Assembly (NCBI GenBank): GCA_039881145.1
Contig: JAYKKI010000006.1
Coordinates: forward strand, 13,151,001 to 13,215,000
Direction: 5' to 3'
DNA length: 64,000 nucleotides
DNA from: Druceiella hillmani
Taxonomy: Eukaryota; Arthropoda; Insecta; Lepidoptera; Hepialidae
The stretch's first letter is position 1; every line of letters begins with the position of its first letter. The position numbers and the translations under genes were made by a program. This document shows, piece after piece, positions 48,516 through 61,249 of the stretch. Under the pieces are notes generated by a model. It did no database searches. It was not told the DNA's origin and saw only the letters and a list, made by a program, of their open reading frames with translations.

Positions 48516-51049
48516 ACGTAGTAATTGTTTTAATTATAAACAATTTTAAGCGTGTTGCATTTTTATTCTCAATTATTGTAGCGAGAGTTAGAAATTTAGG
48601 TAAAATTTTAATTTAAATTACAATTAAACACAGCAAGACTTATCAAAAAATCGATATAATTAAATTAACGAAATGATTGTCCAATTATGAAGCGTTTTAA
48701 AATGTATCACTAATACTAATATTTATAATTTGATTAAACGTTCAGAGTCGCTCGGTGACGGAATATATAAGTATTAAACATAATAAATGTTTGTTATATT
48801 ATTTTTTGTTCTTCTTAGTTAATAGATCAAAATTAATGTTATTAGTTTAATTAACTATAAAACATACGAATGAATTACTAATACGGCCAATACGCCGTAA
48901 TTAGGCGCAGATGAAGTTCGAAAGTGCAGTTGACATTATGCATTTCACATTCCAGCTTAATGCAACACTGACTTGATGCGTGACATCAGCGCCGCCTAGC
49001 GTCTGCAACTTTAAAGGCGCTTTAATTTTATTTATACGGTTCAAATGAACGGCTCTAGGAAATGTTACGTGAATAATATAAAAATAATGAAAGACATTGA
49101 CTGACTTATATTACATCCGTTTTTTATATTGTGTTCTTAATTGCTTATAGATTATTCCTTTCTTATTTTTCTCGAAGAAAAGTAAGAATTATTCGTATTT
49201 TCGATAGAATCAAATTAAATTATATTACATTGTTTGTCTTCTTATTTATTGTGATGTAGAGAAAAATATCTAAATAAATTCTTTTATTAACGAATAATAA
49301 CAAGATTTTAGTTTTACGTACCCAGAATGTTTAATATTCTTTTGTTTTCAGCTCAAAAATATTTCATTACTAATGAAATATTTATTCATGTATTTTAGTT
49401 TTTTTTACCCAGAATATATAATATTCTTGTGTTCTTAAGTGCGTATAATTAATTCCTTCCTTATTTTTAAATATAAGTATTATTGGTGTTTTCGATAAAA
49501 TTAGCAACAACATTTTAGTTTTCCGTACCCAGAATGTATAATATTCTTCTGTTTTCAGCTCAACAAAATGCGTAAAGTAATAAATGTGTCATCCATATTA
49601 TAACGTTCCAACCACAAACAATGTCAGAATGATGGCATTTTACAACAGCTATCCATTTTTTATTATCTGATTTCCAATTCGATATTAGAAATTTGAAAAA
49701 TTAAAATTTGTTTTTTTTTTGATGTATTTTTGCAATTTACTACATAATAACTATCGTGTCATAACCAACTTTTCGTGCATTAAAAGCAGTTTAGTGCAAA
49801 AATGGTAGTTTTCGTTTTTTTTAAGTTAAAGGACAAGCTTAAAAATTATGTATTTATAAAAATAGGATTTAGTCGTGATTATTTTATTTTAAAAACTGAT
49901 TTAAAAAAAATTGCTTACATTAATATGTATTTTGTTATTGCTAAAGTATTTTTCACCGTTTACACTTTAAATTTATAATTATGTACTACACACTCAACAA
50001 ACATCTAAACAGAAATGTTACTAATATAAATTAAAAAATTATTAAAAAGGTAAGTAATTATGATGTTTAAATATTTACGATATATAATTATATTACAGAT
50101 TACGGTATATGATTTTTTTAAATTATAATTTCATGGACCTTCTTTAATTACTTTAAATTTCATAACTTTTGGGCTGATAACCAATGAAAGTTTCATTGTT
50201 GCTAAAAGGCCACAATGAAAATTTCCCAGTTATTAATTGACTATTAAAAATAATCATAACATAAAAATTTAATATTACGTTTTTATGATTGACGGAATTT
50301 AATATTCTTATTAATTTTAAGTAAAATAGACGTCATGTTTTTAAGGTTTTTTACCTTTTATTTAACTTTTTCTCTTATTACCATTAATTTTTTATGTTTG
50401 TTAAATACATAGTATTTAATTTTAAATTGGAAGAGGAAAGTAATTTTTTTATCCAATTAATATCCTAATTCAATAATCTCGATCGAGACCTATTTTTTAA
50501 AAATACGTTTTTTTCACATATATTCTTTCATTAAAAAAAACGGAAATTCATATATTTGCTAAACTATACCAGTTCCAAAAGTAAACATGACAATATACGT
50601 AAGTAAATTATATTATCTATGACAATATTTAAGAGGCGACTTTAGATATTTCGATTTCTGTTACAGAGAGAACATTAGATAACTGCACGTTGACTTCTTT
50701 CGGTAACCAAAACTATACAAAGGAATGATTGGTCATGAAAACACTTGTATCTTATGTGGAAAAGGGCTGGTAAATGCTAAGAAAAGCACTATCGTAAACT
50801 GTTGCAAAATGCTAAGAAAAGCACTGTCGTATATTATACAGCAAACATGAAAACAAACAAGCAAAGAGTTATGAAACACAACAAATAATATCAAAGTTAT
50901 TAAACGAAAACGTTAGAAAATATTTTAAGCTACGTAAATCGAAACCGCCTTATTTGTGAACGGTCAAACATTAGTGTCAGACATTAGTGTCAGACATTAG
51001 TGTCAGACATTAATGTCGCAATTAGTCTCGTAGTCTATACGGGTCTTTA
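48516..51049. other. AT-rich DNA with imperfect local repeats
   Basis: A phrase containing cccagaatgt, taatattctt and gttttcagctc appears at about 49320 and 49530, with a related third at 49418. The 29-base phrase beginning ttcattactaatgaaatatt occurs at 48393 and 49364. This suggests local duplications of roughly 200 bases. No gene is recognised. Confidence 0.5.
50968..51018 (+). repeat. 13-bp tandem repeat, about four copies
   Basis: The unit acattagtgtcag occurs three times exactly and a fourth time with changes (acattaatgtcg). Confidence 0.97.
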
Positions 51050-51135
51050 GAATCACGAGACGCATCTATTCGGGTTAATCGGCTCTCGCGTTCTAAGCTC
51101 ACGCGACCAATAGCGTTCATCATTAAATTCCATCC

Positions 51136-51435
51136 TTATAGAATCTCGGTCACTCTCTTGTTATAGTTTATATTAGATATCATGTTATACTCTAGTTTGA
51201 GAGTTCCAGTGATTAGCCCTCTGCATATTCCAGCAAGCCGAACCATAAAATAGAATGTCTTCTTTCCCTCCTTTATAAAAGAAACTTGCAGTAGAAAATT
51301 GCCCCTTGAGTCGAATACTCTACCGATGTTTGCGGGATGATGATGTAGACCAATTTTGAATCCACCCATTACAACAAACGTCTCTTTCACTAGTCTGTTC
51401 CTGAAATGAACAGCTAAGGATTTTTGTGGTGTCTC
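51136..51435 (-). CDS. open coding-like block, unknown protein (paralogue of 21780-21965)
   Basis: The minus-strand frame is open from about 51435 to a stop at 51136. It covers about 99 codons counting upstream of the internal Met at 51390. It begins LETPQKSLAVHFRNRLVKE, then a hydrophobic TFVVMGGFKI, a His-rich HHHPANIGRVFDSRG, and NFLLQVSF. No signal peptide or membrane span is obvious. The block at 21780-21965 keeps the same frame for about 50 codons with conservative substitutions before it breaks, which supports real coding ancestry. There is a stop right upstream, so it would be an exon or a remnant. I do not recognise the family. A decayed transposon protein and a duplicated host exon are both possible. 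Confidence 0.4.
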   Translation of the reverse strand, partial: ETPQKSLAVHFRNRLVKETFVVMGGFKIGLHHHPANIGRVFDSRGNFLLQVSFIKEGKKTFYFMVRLAGICRGLITGTLKLEYNMISNINYNKRVTEIL

Positions 51436-51439
51436 GAGT

Positions 51440-53500
51440 CATGAATCCCCGCGTTATATTTATTATCATTTTCTGGACTTTTCTAGGCTAAACCGTGTAA
51501 TAATAAGTAGTATGTCAGCCGTAGAAGCAATGATATTATAGTCGTAAAATATACTGCAAATATATAATCTAATATGACAATCCATAAAATGGAACTGGGA
51601 GAAATTGTGATCAAAATTTCCTACGTAGGTAATGAAACGATACGGGGCACCTTGTTTTCTTTACTTCTCTATAATAATTATGCCGAGTTTTTATTAATGG
51701 TGAGTCTCTATTGAATTCTCTATTCAGATTTTTGAAATTTTTACGCTTTGATATACACCCGTTCTTTTTTTGAATCTCAATTGCAGACATCAATATAAAG
51801 TTGAATTTATCTTGATTACTCTCGGTCGACAAACTTGCGATAACGGATAAAAGCTTCTTGTCCATGAGATAAATAGATGTACAAGTCTACACGTTAGTAC
51901 ATAAATATACTTGAATTACAATTAATTGGGGACATTTCAATCTATGAAGGGAATGCTTACCGTTAATGGTATAATTTATTTGCTGGCTTTGAAAAAGTAA
52001 AATAATTAACTGTATTGCTATGAAAAAAAATACAGTAAATGGTTACTTTAGTAAGTCCTTACTTTTTGTGACAAAGTAAAATGCCATTTATGAATTCCCT
52101 TCGAAAGAGAACGAGCGTGTATTCGCAAAATTTTCACTGCATATTTTAACAATATGAAGTTCATCTTCGCGAGTTACATAACTGAATAGTTACACTTTTT
52201 CATTGAAATATTTTTCCAATATATTCAAGCCTTGTATTGAAGAAACCAAATAAAGAGGTGTATAGGCTTTGTTTCATTTTTTTTCAACACTCTCATTAAA
52301 AACCATATTAAGCACTTATTTTTGATAGTGCTGGACCTATGTAATTCTTTAATCTTAGCCCTTGTTAAGTGAGTTGACGGCATACTTGAGCATTTTTTTA
52401 TTTTAAATATAACTTGTTTCTTTTATACTATAAACAATTCCAATTGTTTTTAAATCGCATAAGATAACATTGAAGTATAACAATATCGCCCTGATAAAGT
52501 TACAATACGAATAACATAATTAGGATTTGCATCCTTATTTCTCATAGTCTGGGATTATTTTTAAAAAGTTTGACTAACTCTCTTCTCATTTTCAAGAGAA
52601 CACAAACACTTTTTTGTAATTTTTCGCTGTGTTTTTTCAAAAATCTTATACTCTACACAAGGAAGTGTTTGTTGTCTTGGCAAGTAGTTTCAAAAAGTTT
52701 TATTTCTTACATTTTTGATTTACACTTTTTCAAATTGTTAGGTATTCAGCAAAAAAAGGTTCAAATGTCAAGATGGCTAAGCCCACGCATTCATTTCTTT
52801 TATACAGATATTGAACGTTGAGTTTACTAAGCTTAATAACCTTTACGCATACAAGACAAGATTTAATGATGGAATGAAGTCCGCTAAATTTTACAAAAGA
52901 ACACGAAAAAAACGACGAATCTGAAATACTTATTTCGAAGCATTAAAAATGGGGTTTTTCTATAGATTAAGAAATATTCTATAAAATTATTCGCAGGTAA
53001 ATTTTAAATATATCCATCCCATTTATGATGAAATTAAGGAAAGCTATTAGTACGTATTGGTATTTATGATACTCAATTAATTTAAGAAATACTTTTAATA
53101 TAATTGATTCCGTAGTTCGAATTTTGTATATATATAATATTTTGACACCATTTTTGTACGTCATTATACTGAGAGATATGTGTAAACTTTGCATGTTTGC
53201 ATTGGAACTATTTGCAAAAAAATTGGATGATGATGGATAAGTGAAGGATAGTGATGAAGGATATAATCAATTCACATGTGATTTTAGAAAAAAATAGAGA
53301 TTAGTTTGAACTAATTTTGGCTTTCGTTTCATTGTAATCAGTTGACTCAATAAAAAAATATGTAAATTTAGTATTTGAAGGAAATCATAACATAATAACA
53401 AAAAAGTGCATAGCTACTCGACGCATAGCAATTATATAGATATATAATATAACTATGTGAATAAATATGACTCATGAAGTTATTTTGCAAAGTAACAAGT
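51440..53500. other. anonymous AT-rich DNA
   Basis: An 84-codon minus-strand frame at 51611-51865 (MDKKLLSVIASLSTESNQDK and onward) lies just upstream of the block at 51136-51435 on the same strand. It could be related, but has no recognisable domain. Nothing else is seen. Confidence 0.35.
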
Positions 53501-53504
53501 CACC

Positions 53505-54060
53505 AACATCCATCACCATCGACCAGTTCAATGTCTGATGATGAGTTCTGGAGATGAACAATGGAATGGCTTAACGTAGGGCAATAAATGAACTACCAGT
53601 AACAGATATCTTGAATCACAGTTGAGTTACAACCATTCGTTAAGATTCATTGTTCATTTCCGGACTTCATCATTAGATCATCATCCTATTTATATAGGAG
53701 TACCTCGCTAGTATATTTTTTCAAACAATAAAATATCTTTTAAAAAACCGACTTCAAGAAAGATAGGTACTAAAATGTAACAAATAATTTACTCAAAATA
53801 AGTACCTACTTGTTTACAATAAATAACTAAGTTATTGTTATTAACTAACTAAGTATTTTTGAAGTCGGCATCATTATTATTGGTCATTATCATATTTATA
53901 TGGGATCACACTTATTGCACCTTATTTCAAATAAAAAAAAGAATCGTCAAAATCGGTCCACTAGGTAAAGAATTATCACTGAACATACATGAAAAAAAGA
54001 TTGCGACGAATTGGGAACCTCTTCCTTTTTTGGAGTTGGTTAAAAAAGAATCACGATAAA
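53505..54060 (+). repeat. R5 repeat, copy 1 (retrotransposon-like tail)
   Basis: Matches 60400-60960 in order: gatgaacaatgga/ccattgttcatc phrases, catcatcctatttatat, aatcggtccactaggtaaag, and near the end cctcttccttttttggagtt ggttaa. The last part is close to an insect repeat ending (ccgacttcaaaaaaggagg in reverse) that I associate with non-LTR tails. Copy 1 carries an inserted block around 53740-53870 that itself contains accgacttcaag and gaagtcggc as opposite ends. Confidence 0.6.
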
Positions 54061-54329
54061 TCGGTCAAGAACTCTAAGCGAATTCGGTGTACATACACAC
54101 AAAAATATATGAATCAAAAAATATGAAATAAAATCCTTTGTCGAACACATAACCTTCTCCTTTTTTGGTTTAAAAGGTAATGAAATTCTCCACCCAGACA
54201 TAGATTGGCAAGATGAGCATGACTAAAGGTGAAGTGCGGAAATATACTTATAAAAAACGGCATCGGTAGGTTTTCCAGTCGCAGGCATTTCCGGTTTCGT
54301 ATAATCTTATTTCCTCTGGTACCAGTGTA

Positions 54330-55110
54330 TACATCACTAGCATCCTGTTACTCGCATAACAATGAGTTAATAAATAGCGCTGTTCCTTCATTTTTTAGTT
54401 AATCGTAATTTTTTTCCTTGTTACTCATTTAATATTTTTATAAATAGCTTCTTAATAGCACAAACAATATTGATAAAAATTTGCGTAACACGGGTTGGTA
54501 GTACGGTTGAATGATGAATAAAAAAGTAATTTTAAATTTGCGTATAATAAATTGTGGAGGATGTGGTGACCTTTTTTTGTTCGATTAATTATTACTATAA
54601 AGCAAGGATTAAAGTTGACATGTAATTTATTATTCCGACCTTCGTCGCTAAAATGTATGTTGTAAGTGAAGGGTTCATGAAGCAAGACAAACGGTCACAA
54701 TTTGAAATTTATTGTTCGGATGTTTTGTTTATATTTATTTATTATGGGTATTATGAAGCAATCGTGGTTTAGGGCTTGGAACATACACAATAGCCATTAT
54801 TATTTCATCCAAAGAGATATCTGCTAGTATATGCGTATATGCGCTATTGCTTTCTGGAGTCAGGATTCCGTACTGACCGTATTTTTTAAATTTTGTTACC
54901 TGATTTACAATTGTACATGAATTATTTAGATTCAAACATAATTTTATTTAATCTTTATAAGTGGATGTGTTTTTACACATAATTTCGTTTAAGACGAAAT
55001 TTATTACAGTTTTTTAATAGTTTTGTGTGAGTTTATAATTTTTTAACATTTGTTATTATAATATTAAATTTAAATGAGAAACAAACTCATTTCTATGTTA
55101 ATAGTTTTTT
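54330..55110 (+). repeat. R1 interspersed repeat, copy F (5' part only)
   Basis: Corresponds to about 310-1020 of copy A: ctagcatcctgttactcg, cacgggttggtagtacgg, gaatgatgaat, and ttattccgaccttcgtcg. More diverged than B or C and truncated at the right. Confidence 0.7.
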
Positions 55111-55654
55111 AATGAGTCTGTGGTGACATATGACTGGAAATACGATATGTATGAAATGGATATGTTACTAAAAATAGTTCTTGACGCACGACATTCGACG
55201 GCGAGAGTTAAGTTTGTCACTTTTATGTATTTTTGGCATTTTATAGTTTTATCACACCTAAGTACACATATTTTTTCGTAATCTGATTGTTGTTAATTTG
55301 TTCAGTCTGATTAATTCTTCCAAAAATGTCTCATGATACTTCAGTTCATTAATTAATAATTGTGTTAGTCTATGTTTTCTGTCCCTTTTTGTTTGTTTTT
55401 CGTGCGAGGTTATCTCAACAATTTTACTGATCAGAGCATGAATTATCAATAAATAACAAACTTTCACGTCTACTTTTGGAAGGGACGCCTACTTTAAAAA
55501 TACTAGGAAATACGTTCGGATGGTACTAACAAATACTAATATCGAAATGTTATTAGGTACTAAATAAAATGTGAAAAACCAGTACACAAACACATACACG
55601 TATATGTTTACGTCAGTAATAGGTATACATAGTATATAAATCTCTCAAATATCT
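55111..55654. other. anonymous AT-rich DNA
   Basis: No feature recognised. Confidence 0.4.
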
Positions 55655-55890
55655 TCTACCTACATGTGCTTCGGTCATATAACCAGTAAACAGCTTTGGC
55701 AAACTTGTTATAGTTGGTAATGTTGAAGGAAAACTTCGAGACCTATCATATGTCCGTTGATTAAACTAAGTTAAGACACTCACTGGCCTCTCAACGATTA
55801 CCGCAACGAGGAAGGTCGAAGACAGATCTGCATGAAGACACCTAGTGTCGACGCCACTAGCAGCTTTCAGTAAGGAAGACCTTCAGTAAT
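55655..55890 (+). pseudogene. non-LTR retrotransposon C-terminal remnant
   Basis: One plus frame reads LVIVGNVEGKLR, continues through two stops, and gives VKTLTGLS followed by ATRKVEDRS. This matches the typical tail of insect non-LTR polyproteins, where a G-x-VEGKR-x-RGR stretch is followed by a W-x-DQ-(I/V)K-x-LTG motif and an A-x2-A-x-DR-x2-W motif. Just upstream another frame gives FGHI, the usual start of this tail. Stops and frameshifts make it dead. Only this about 230-base end is preserved. Confidence 0.65.
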
Positions 55891-57229
55891 GAAGAATACG
55901 ACAAGAGAGAAATGTGAATATCTGATTAGGGAAGGTTTTTAATATGTCTTAATATTGTTTATTAATAAAGATATTATTAATTTAAAGGGACATAGAAGGA
56001 GCTGTGCTGCAACGTTCAATATAAAATTATGCGTACCTGTAAATTTTTCTGTGTGTAATTATTATTGAAACATCCGTTTTTTTAATTAATTAATTTTATT
56101 TTAACAATTTTTGTGATAGAAATACTCTGTAATTAAATAGAGCTTAATAAAGCTTATTAAAATAGAATTGGATGGCAAAAATTTCTTATGGAATAGAACC
56201 TTTTTATAATAGAACGTGATGCGAAAAATATCAGAGAGATGGCGTTACTTTCTTACGTCCCATTAGTTTTCTTCTACACATGAATATGGTGTACAAAGAA
56301 TTGAATAAAATTTAATTCAATTTTGTAAAACTAGGTTTTTCAAGATTGGAGAAGTGAAGATTTGGAGTTTATTTTATTACAGATGAGGTTATATCTGTTA
56401 CCTAATTGTATATTATTATTATTTTCAGAGATATAAACACTTAAATTATTAAATGTTTCCATCGTATTGTACTTTCGAAGCAGTCCCCGTTTAATGCTGG
56501 GGAAAATGCAATTCTATTCAAAAAACGGCGCCGAGTTTTAGTTATTTATCATCAAGCAACACCACGTACTTTATTTATTAAATTTAATTTCGACAGTCTG
56601 TCACATAAGACATTCATGTACATGTTAGAGACCGGCATTCTAACTCCAACGTCGAGTCATATTATCGAAACTATACTTGGACCATCTTCAAAACCTTTTA
56701 AACACTTGACAATTTATAAGTGCCACTGTTTTTGAATGCCACTTCAACCCTTTAACCCACTGAATTTATGCTGTTGTGAATTTTTGTTACGTATTTTATG
56801 AATTCTAATATTTTTTTATTGTGCTTCGAAATAGCAACTTTCAAATCTATGGTAAGTATCCTTATCAAATATTTTCGTTGCCAATTGAACGGTATTTAAT
56901 CTCACGTTTATGCGAACAATGGATTCGAATATTTCAATTGTTTTCCTTATTCTGTACATGTATGTACAGAATAAGGAAAATATACACCGTTAGTTATTTA
57001 ACTACTAACAATGTTTCTAAATGTTCCTTGAAAATCTATGTGATGTTTTTGAAGTATGTTTTTAGCCTTTTACTAATAATATATTCGGCCTCACTGCTTT
57101 TCTTTGCTTAGCCGAGAATATAATACGCTTTATTATTTGTTTTTTTTAAGTAGTGCTAATTGAGTGTCATCATTACTTAGCTATATTTCGGTAATGCTGT
57201 GATGCATGTTTTGTAGCAAAATGGCAAAA
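55891..57229. other. anonymous AT-rich DNA
   Basis: No gene recognised apart from the hairpin at 56941-56980. Confidence 0.4.
56941..56980. repeat. perfect 18-bp hairpin
   Basis: Arms 56941-56958 (ttttccttattctgtaca) and 56963-56980 are exact reverse complements around a four-base loop tgta. Confidence 0.95.
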
Positions 57230-57720
57230 ATGCAACCAAATTTTGTCCTGTCTGTCTGTCCGTTTGTCTGTCCGTATAAAACAGTCGTTTTATTCGGAGA
57301 CTATTGACACTATATTGATGAAATTTTGATTACAATGGTATGAAATATGGATTGCAGTGAAGTAGTGGAATATTGAAAAAAAAAAATTAGGGGTGGTTCT
57401 GTACGTGCAACGGAGGGATGAAAAAGAAAGTCCTGTGCACATAGGCGTGTAGAGTATAGCTAGATATGTCTTAAAAATGATTACAAAATAAAAATTTTAT
57501 TTAAATCTATAGTTGAGACTTATGAGCTTCTAATGTTTAAGAGTTCTAACTTCTAAGATATGTTGTTTAGTTTTTGGGACATGGGATATTTTCGGTACCG
57601 ATTGCAGCAATAACTTTGTTTTTCAGTATCTTTGAGAAATACAAATTTATAAGTTAAATATTGTTTGGTGTTATGGAACCCTTTGTGCGCAAGTCCCACT
57701 GGCCTGAGTCGTTTTTGTTA
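57230..57720 (+). mobile_element. non-LTR retrotransposon-like 3' region
   Basis: Contains a tgtctgtctgtccg run at the left, ggggtggttctgtacgtg in the middle and ggaaccctttgtgcgcaagt near the end. These phrases recur in insect retrotransposon 3' ends as far as I recall. No coding part is preserved. Confidence 0.45.
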
Positions 57721-59269
57721 TGTATTCTGTGAATTTTAATTATCTTTCATTGCCACATCATTAGTGTAGCTCGAAACAGAAATTTACCAATTTATAAGAT
57801 TTAATCTTATCAAAGCTTTCTGTCGCAAATGGAACGTTATTAATTATCGTTTTCATCCGAATTACGGATTCGAATATGTCTATTACTTTTTTATTCCATT
57901 CATACAAGGGGAAAGTGATTTAAGGGTGTAAAATGGAACAACGTTACAAAGATTTTTAAGTCTAACTCAGCCCTTGCACCAATTATCTATTCTAACTCAC
58001 TGTTTCCACGTAATTTATCTCCACTCGGTAGAGAATATAATACACTGTTTTCTGAGGTGGTGGTGAGTGTGTGCCATTAGACTTAAATAGACAGGTTTGA
58101 AAGCAGACTGTGGAAATAGTTTTAAACTTTTCACACATTATGTATTTGGGTAACACGTGGATATATAATATAGTTAGTAGAACAAATTTCACAAAAGTAT
58201 TTCTAAATATTTTCCAAACTAAGTAACTACATGTATAGAAGAATAATTATGTTCGTTTCGAGTTCCGAACTTGAGTACCTTGAAGAAATCTTTAATAGAC
58301 TGGACATTTTGAAAATCAGGCGAACGTTACAATTCGCAACTTTATATATTTTATATGGTAATTTCTAAGTTTAAGTAATACGATCCTCGAAAAGGTACGG
58401 TAGTGTCCTTTATAATTTCTTGGTTTTTTTCATAATTTTGAATTTTGTCCGGAATACCGTTATCATTCTATAACTTTATAAAGAAGATAATTTTACTTTG
58501 TTTAGAATTTCGTACAAAAATGACTTATTATATCCAGATGAACATACGGTATGTAATGTATTGTTTAAACTTGTCGGTGATGAACGATGGTCATTTAGGA
58601 AAATTTTTATTACATTCATTGTAAATATAGAATACGTATATAACGTAGACAGTATAAAAATCTGTAAAAAATGATGCTTTGTATTGTGAATTACAACAGG
58701 TTATGTATGATAGCCCTCTTTTAAATAAATCAATAAAAACTGAGTTGGAAGTTAAAAATCTATCTCAAAATAAGATTTCAAGAAGTTGTAGCAAATAAAA
58801 TATATAAGAAAGTTATAGAATATAGATGGCTCACTATTATGGACTGTTTGCTGTAATCAAAGCCCAGAATATTTTTTTAAATCCATAATGGCGAAGCCGC
58901 CGGCAGCAGGTAGACAGAGGTGAGAACGGAATATTTATTTTGACTACATTGTTCAGGAGACATGCGTTATTCGTACTATAAAACGTGCTGCGCTGGACAA
59001 GTCAATGTATTTTCAAATTCAAAAGCAGCATCTATAGTAGAACATTTTCAGAACTTTTCTCTCAATAAATTGTGTAACTTTTCGTATATCAGTCCTTTTT
59101 TAAAATTATGTTATTACCAGAAAACCAGAAAATTAAACCGCGAATACAGATCACGATTAGAAAGATTAATAATTCGCATTTTAAAGCGCTTTAGGTCTAT
59201 ATTAATTGGCAATAGAATGAATTATCAATATAGAATTTTATTTTATTTTATGGAACTAAAATTTATTTT
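57721..59269. other. anonymous AT-rich DNA with one possible first exon
   Basis: At 58888-58919 a GC-rich ATG run (MAKPPAAGRQ) in a fair start context runs straight into a consensus donor (cagaggtgagaac). It could be a short first coding exon on the plus strand, but no partner exon is identified. The longest open frame of the window, 145 codons at 58962-59399, follows. It is Ile/Phe/Lys/Tyr-rich and its last third lies inside R1 copy E, so it is probably chance. Confidence 0.3.
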
Positions 59270-60310
59270 TAATATTAACTGCAATGAGAAAACTATAGCG
59301 GAAAAAAATCAGTTTTCAGTTTTTCCTTCCACTCCCACGCACATTATAGAAACAAATTTAGAAAAAAAGTTCAATAAGCCGTATCTAATGAACGCGTAAA
59401 CATATCCTGAGTGCATAATATACACTTACGTAACGTAACTTTGAGTTAAAGAGAAAATTTGGACCAGTATTTTTTTGAAACCATTAAGTTAATCTGGCTT
59501 ATATTCGAATTTAGCCGAAATAATGTTTTCGTCGATTATTATTTTTAACTTGGTAAAAAATTGGTTTTAAAATTAAATTACGAAATCTTATGCAAGTTTA
59601 TTTGTATGTTGTTTTGTATAAATGTATGTTTTCTTTTTGAAATAAATTATTAAAATATTTTTATTGAATACATGGAAGATTACTCTAAAAACTCATAAAC
59701 CTGAAAAATTCTAGAATAACAGAGTTCATCAGGAAATAGATTTTGTTAAAAATTGAGTTATCGGAGTTTTTGGTTCAATTTATTGTAAACAAAAATTAAA
59801 AAAATTATGGGAATTTCGTTTTAACTGTAATTTGGACTGTACAAAAAACATTTGCATTAATTGGACTGCACAAAAAACCAAATTAAATTTACTGCTAATA
59901 TTTTTTGCTTAAGAGTGAAATGTAGTAATATGAAGCAAAACTAAAATTATCAAATGCGATCACCCCGCTACGTTTATCTATAATATTGTAAATGTGAAAT
60001 TTTAATTGTTTGGATATTTTTTATTTGATGAAACAAGTGGATACATTTTTATAAAAAGTAGTATATGCATAGTTTAAATTAACATATAGGCAAGTTTTTA
60101 ATTGCCCAAATAGAATATTTTTCCGTAATTTAAGTTAAAAATAATAGAACAAAAGACGGACCGTAAGTGTTTAATTAATATGTTACTCACTTGTCTTGAA
60201 AGAACATAGTAAAATATGTAAGTATTATTATAATTTACATTTAAAATGCGCTGCAATCAAAGACAATTTCGGCTCATTAACCAAAAATATACACAGGCGC
60301 AATTTTATCG
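59270..60310 (+). repeat. R1 interspersed repeat, copy E (3' part)
   Basis: Matches copy B in two parts. 59270-59400 matches 29860-29930 and onward; 59580-60310 matches 31370-32050, including ggttcaatttatt-type, gcgatcaccccgct versus gtgatcatcccact, and cttgaaagaacata versus gtcgaaagaacaca. The middle of R1 is deleted. Confidence 0.65.
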
Positions 60311-60399
60311 TTAATTATTGAAATATAGCGGGTTAAAATACTTTATTATGGTATTAATTTTGTAGTTTCTATGTTAAATGATTTTTGATAAAAATAGCT

Positions 60400-60960
60400 C
60401 TGGCAGACAGATGAACGGATATGTGAGTGACTTTACAAACATTTTGCTAGTAGCAAACATCTTGAATTACGATTGAATTACTACCATCCGATATGGATTT
60501 CCATTGTTCATCTCCAGAACGCATCATTACACCTTGATCTGGTAGGTGGTGTAGTTATTTTACAAAGTAACAACTGTTAGTAGCAAATATTTTGAATCAC
60601 GTTTAACTTAATACCATCCGGTAAGGAATTCCATTGTTCATCTTCAGAACTCATCATCAGACTTGCCTGACCTAACCTGGTCGATGATGTACTTATTCTG
60701 CAAAGTAACAATTACTAGTAGCAAATATCTAGAATCACGCTTTACATATCATTTAAGGAGTTTCATTGTTCATTTCCATACTCATCGTCAGATTATCATC
60801 ATATTTATATGGGACTACACCTAAAGTACACCATTTTCAGTAAAAACAAATTGTCGAAATAGGTCCATTTGGTGAAGAATTATCGCTAAACATATACAAA
60901 ATAAAAAATTCCGATGAATTGAGAATCTCCTCCTTTTTTTGAAGTCGGTTAAAGACTGAA
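60400..60960 (+). repeat. R5 repeat, copy 2
   Basis: Shares with 53505-54060 the phrases cattgttcatctccagaac (60495-60515), catcatatttatatggga, aataggtccatttggtgaag, and the ending cctcctttttttgaagtcgg ttaa. Inside it, a unit of about 110-120 bases containing caaatat/caaacat, cttgaat, and ccattgttcat repeats roughly three times (60450, 60580, 60720). Confidence 0.6.
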
Positions 60961-61249
60961 AAGAAGAGATATTTAGATAACAAGATGAAAAAGAAACTAA
61001 ATAATGTTTTATCAAATAGAGGAAATAATAAAAACACATTAAAATTTATGTTTCATAGCCAACCTCACTTCAAGAGCTCCCAGCGGATGCTGCGTGTGAC
61101 GCGTGAAATATACCTTTGGCCAACTCCGAGTAAGACCAAGCAACATTTTTTCTCCGTTGATCTAATTTTCACCCCCTTTTACCTCAATTTATCTTCGATG
61201 GTAAAATTATATCGACATCGAAATAATTCTTCAACAGCTCGAATTTAAT

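Noticed and set aside
58962..59399. Longest open frame in the window (145 codons)
   Set aside because: Composition is that of random AT-rich DNA, the last third lies in R1 copy E, and no motif is visible, so it is probably chance.
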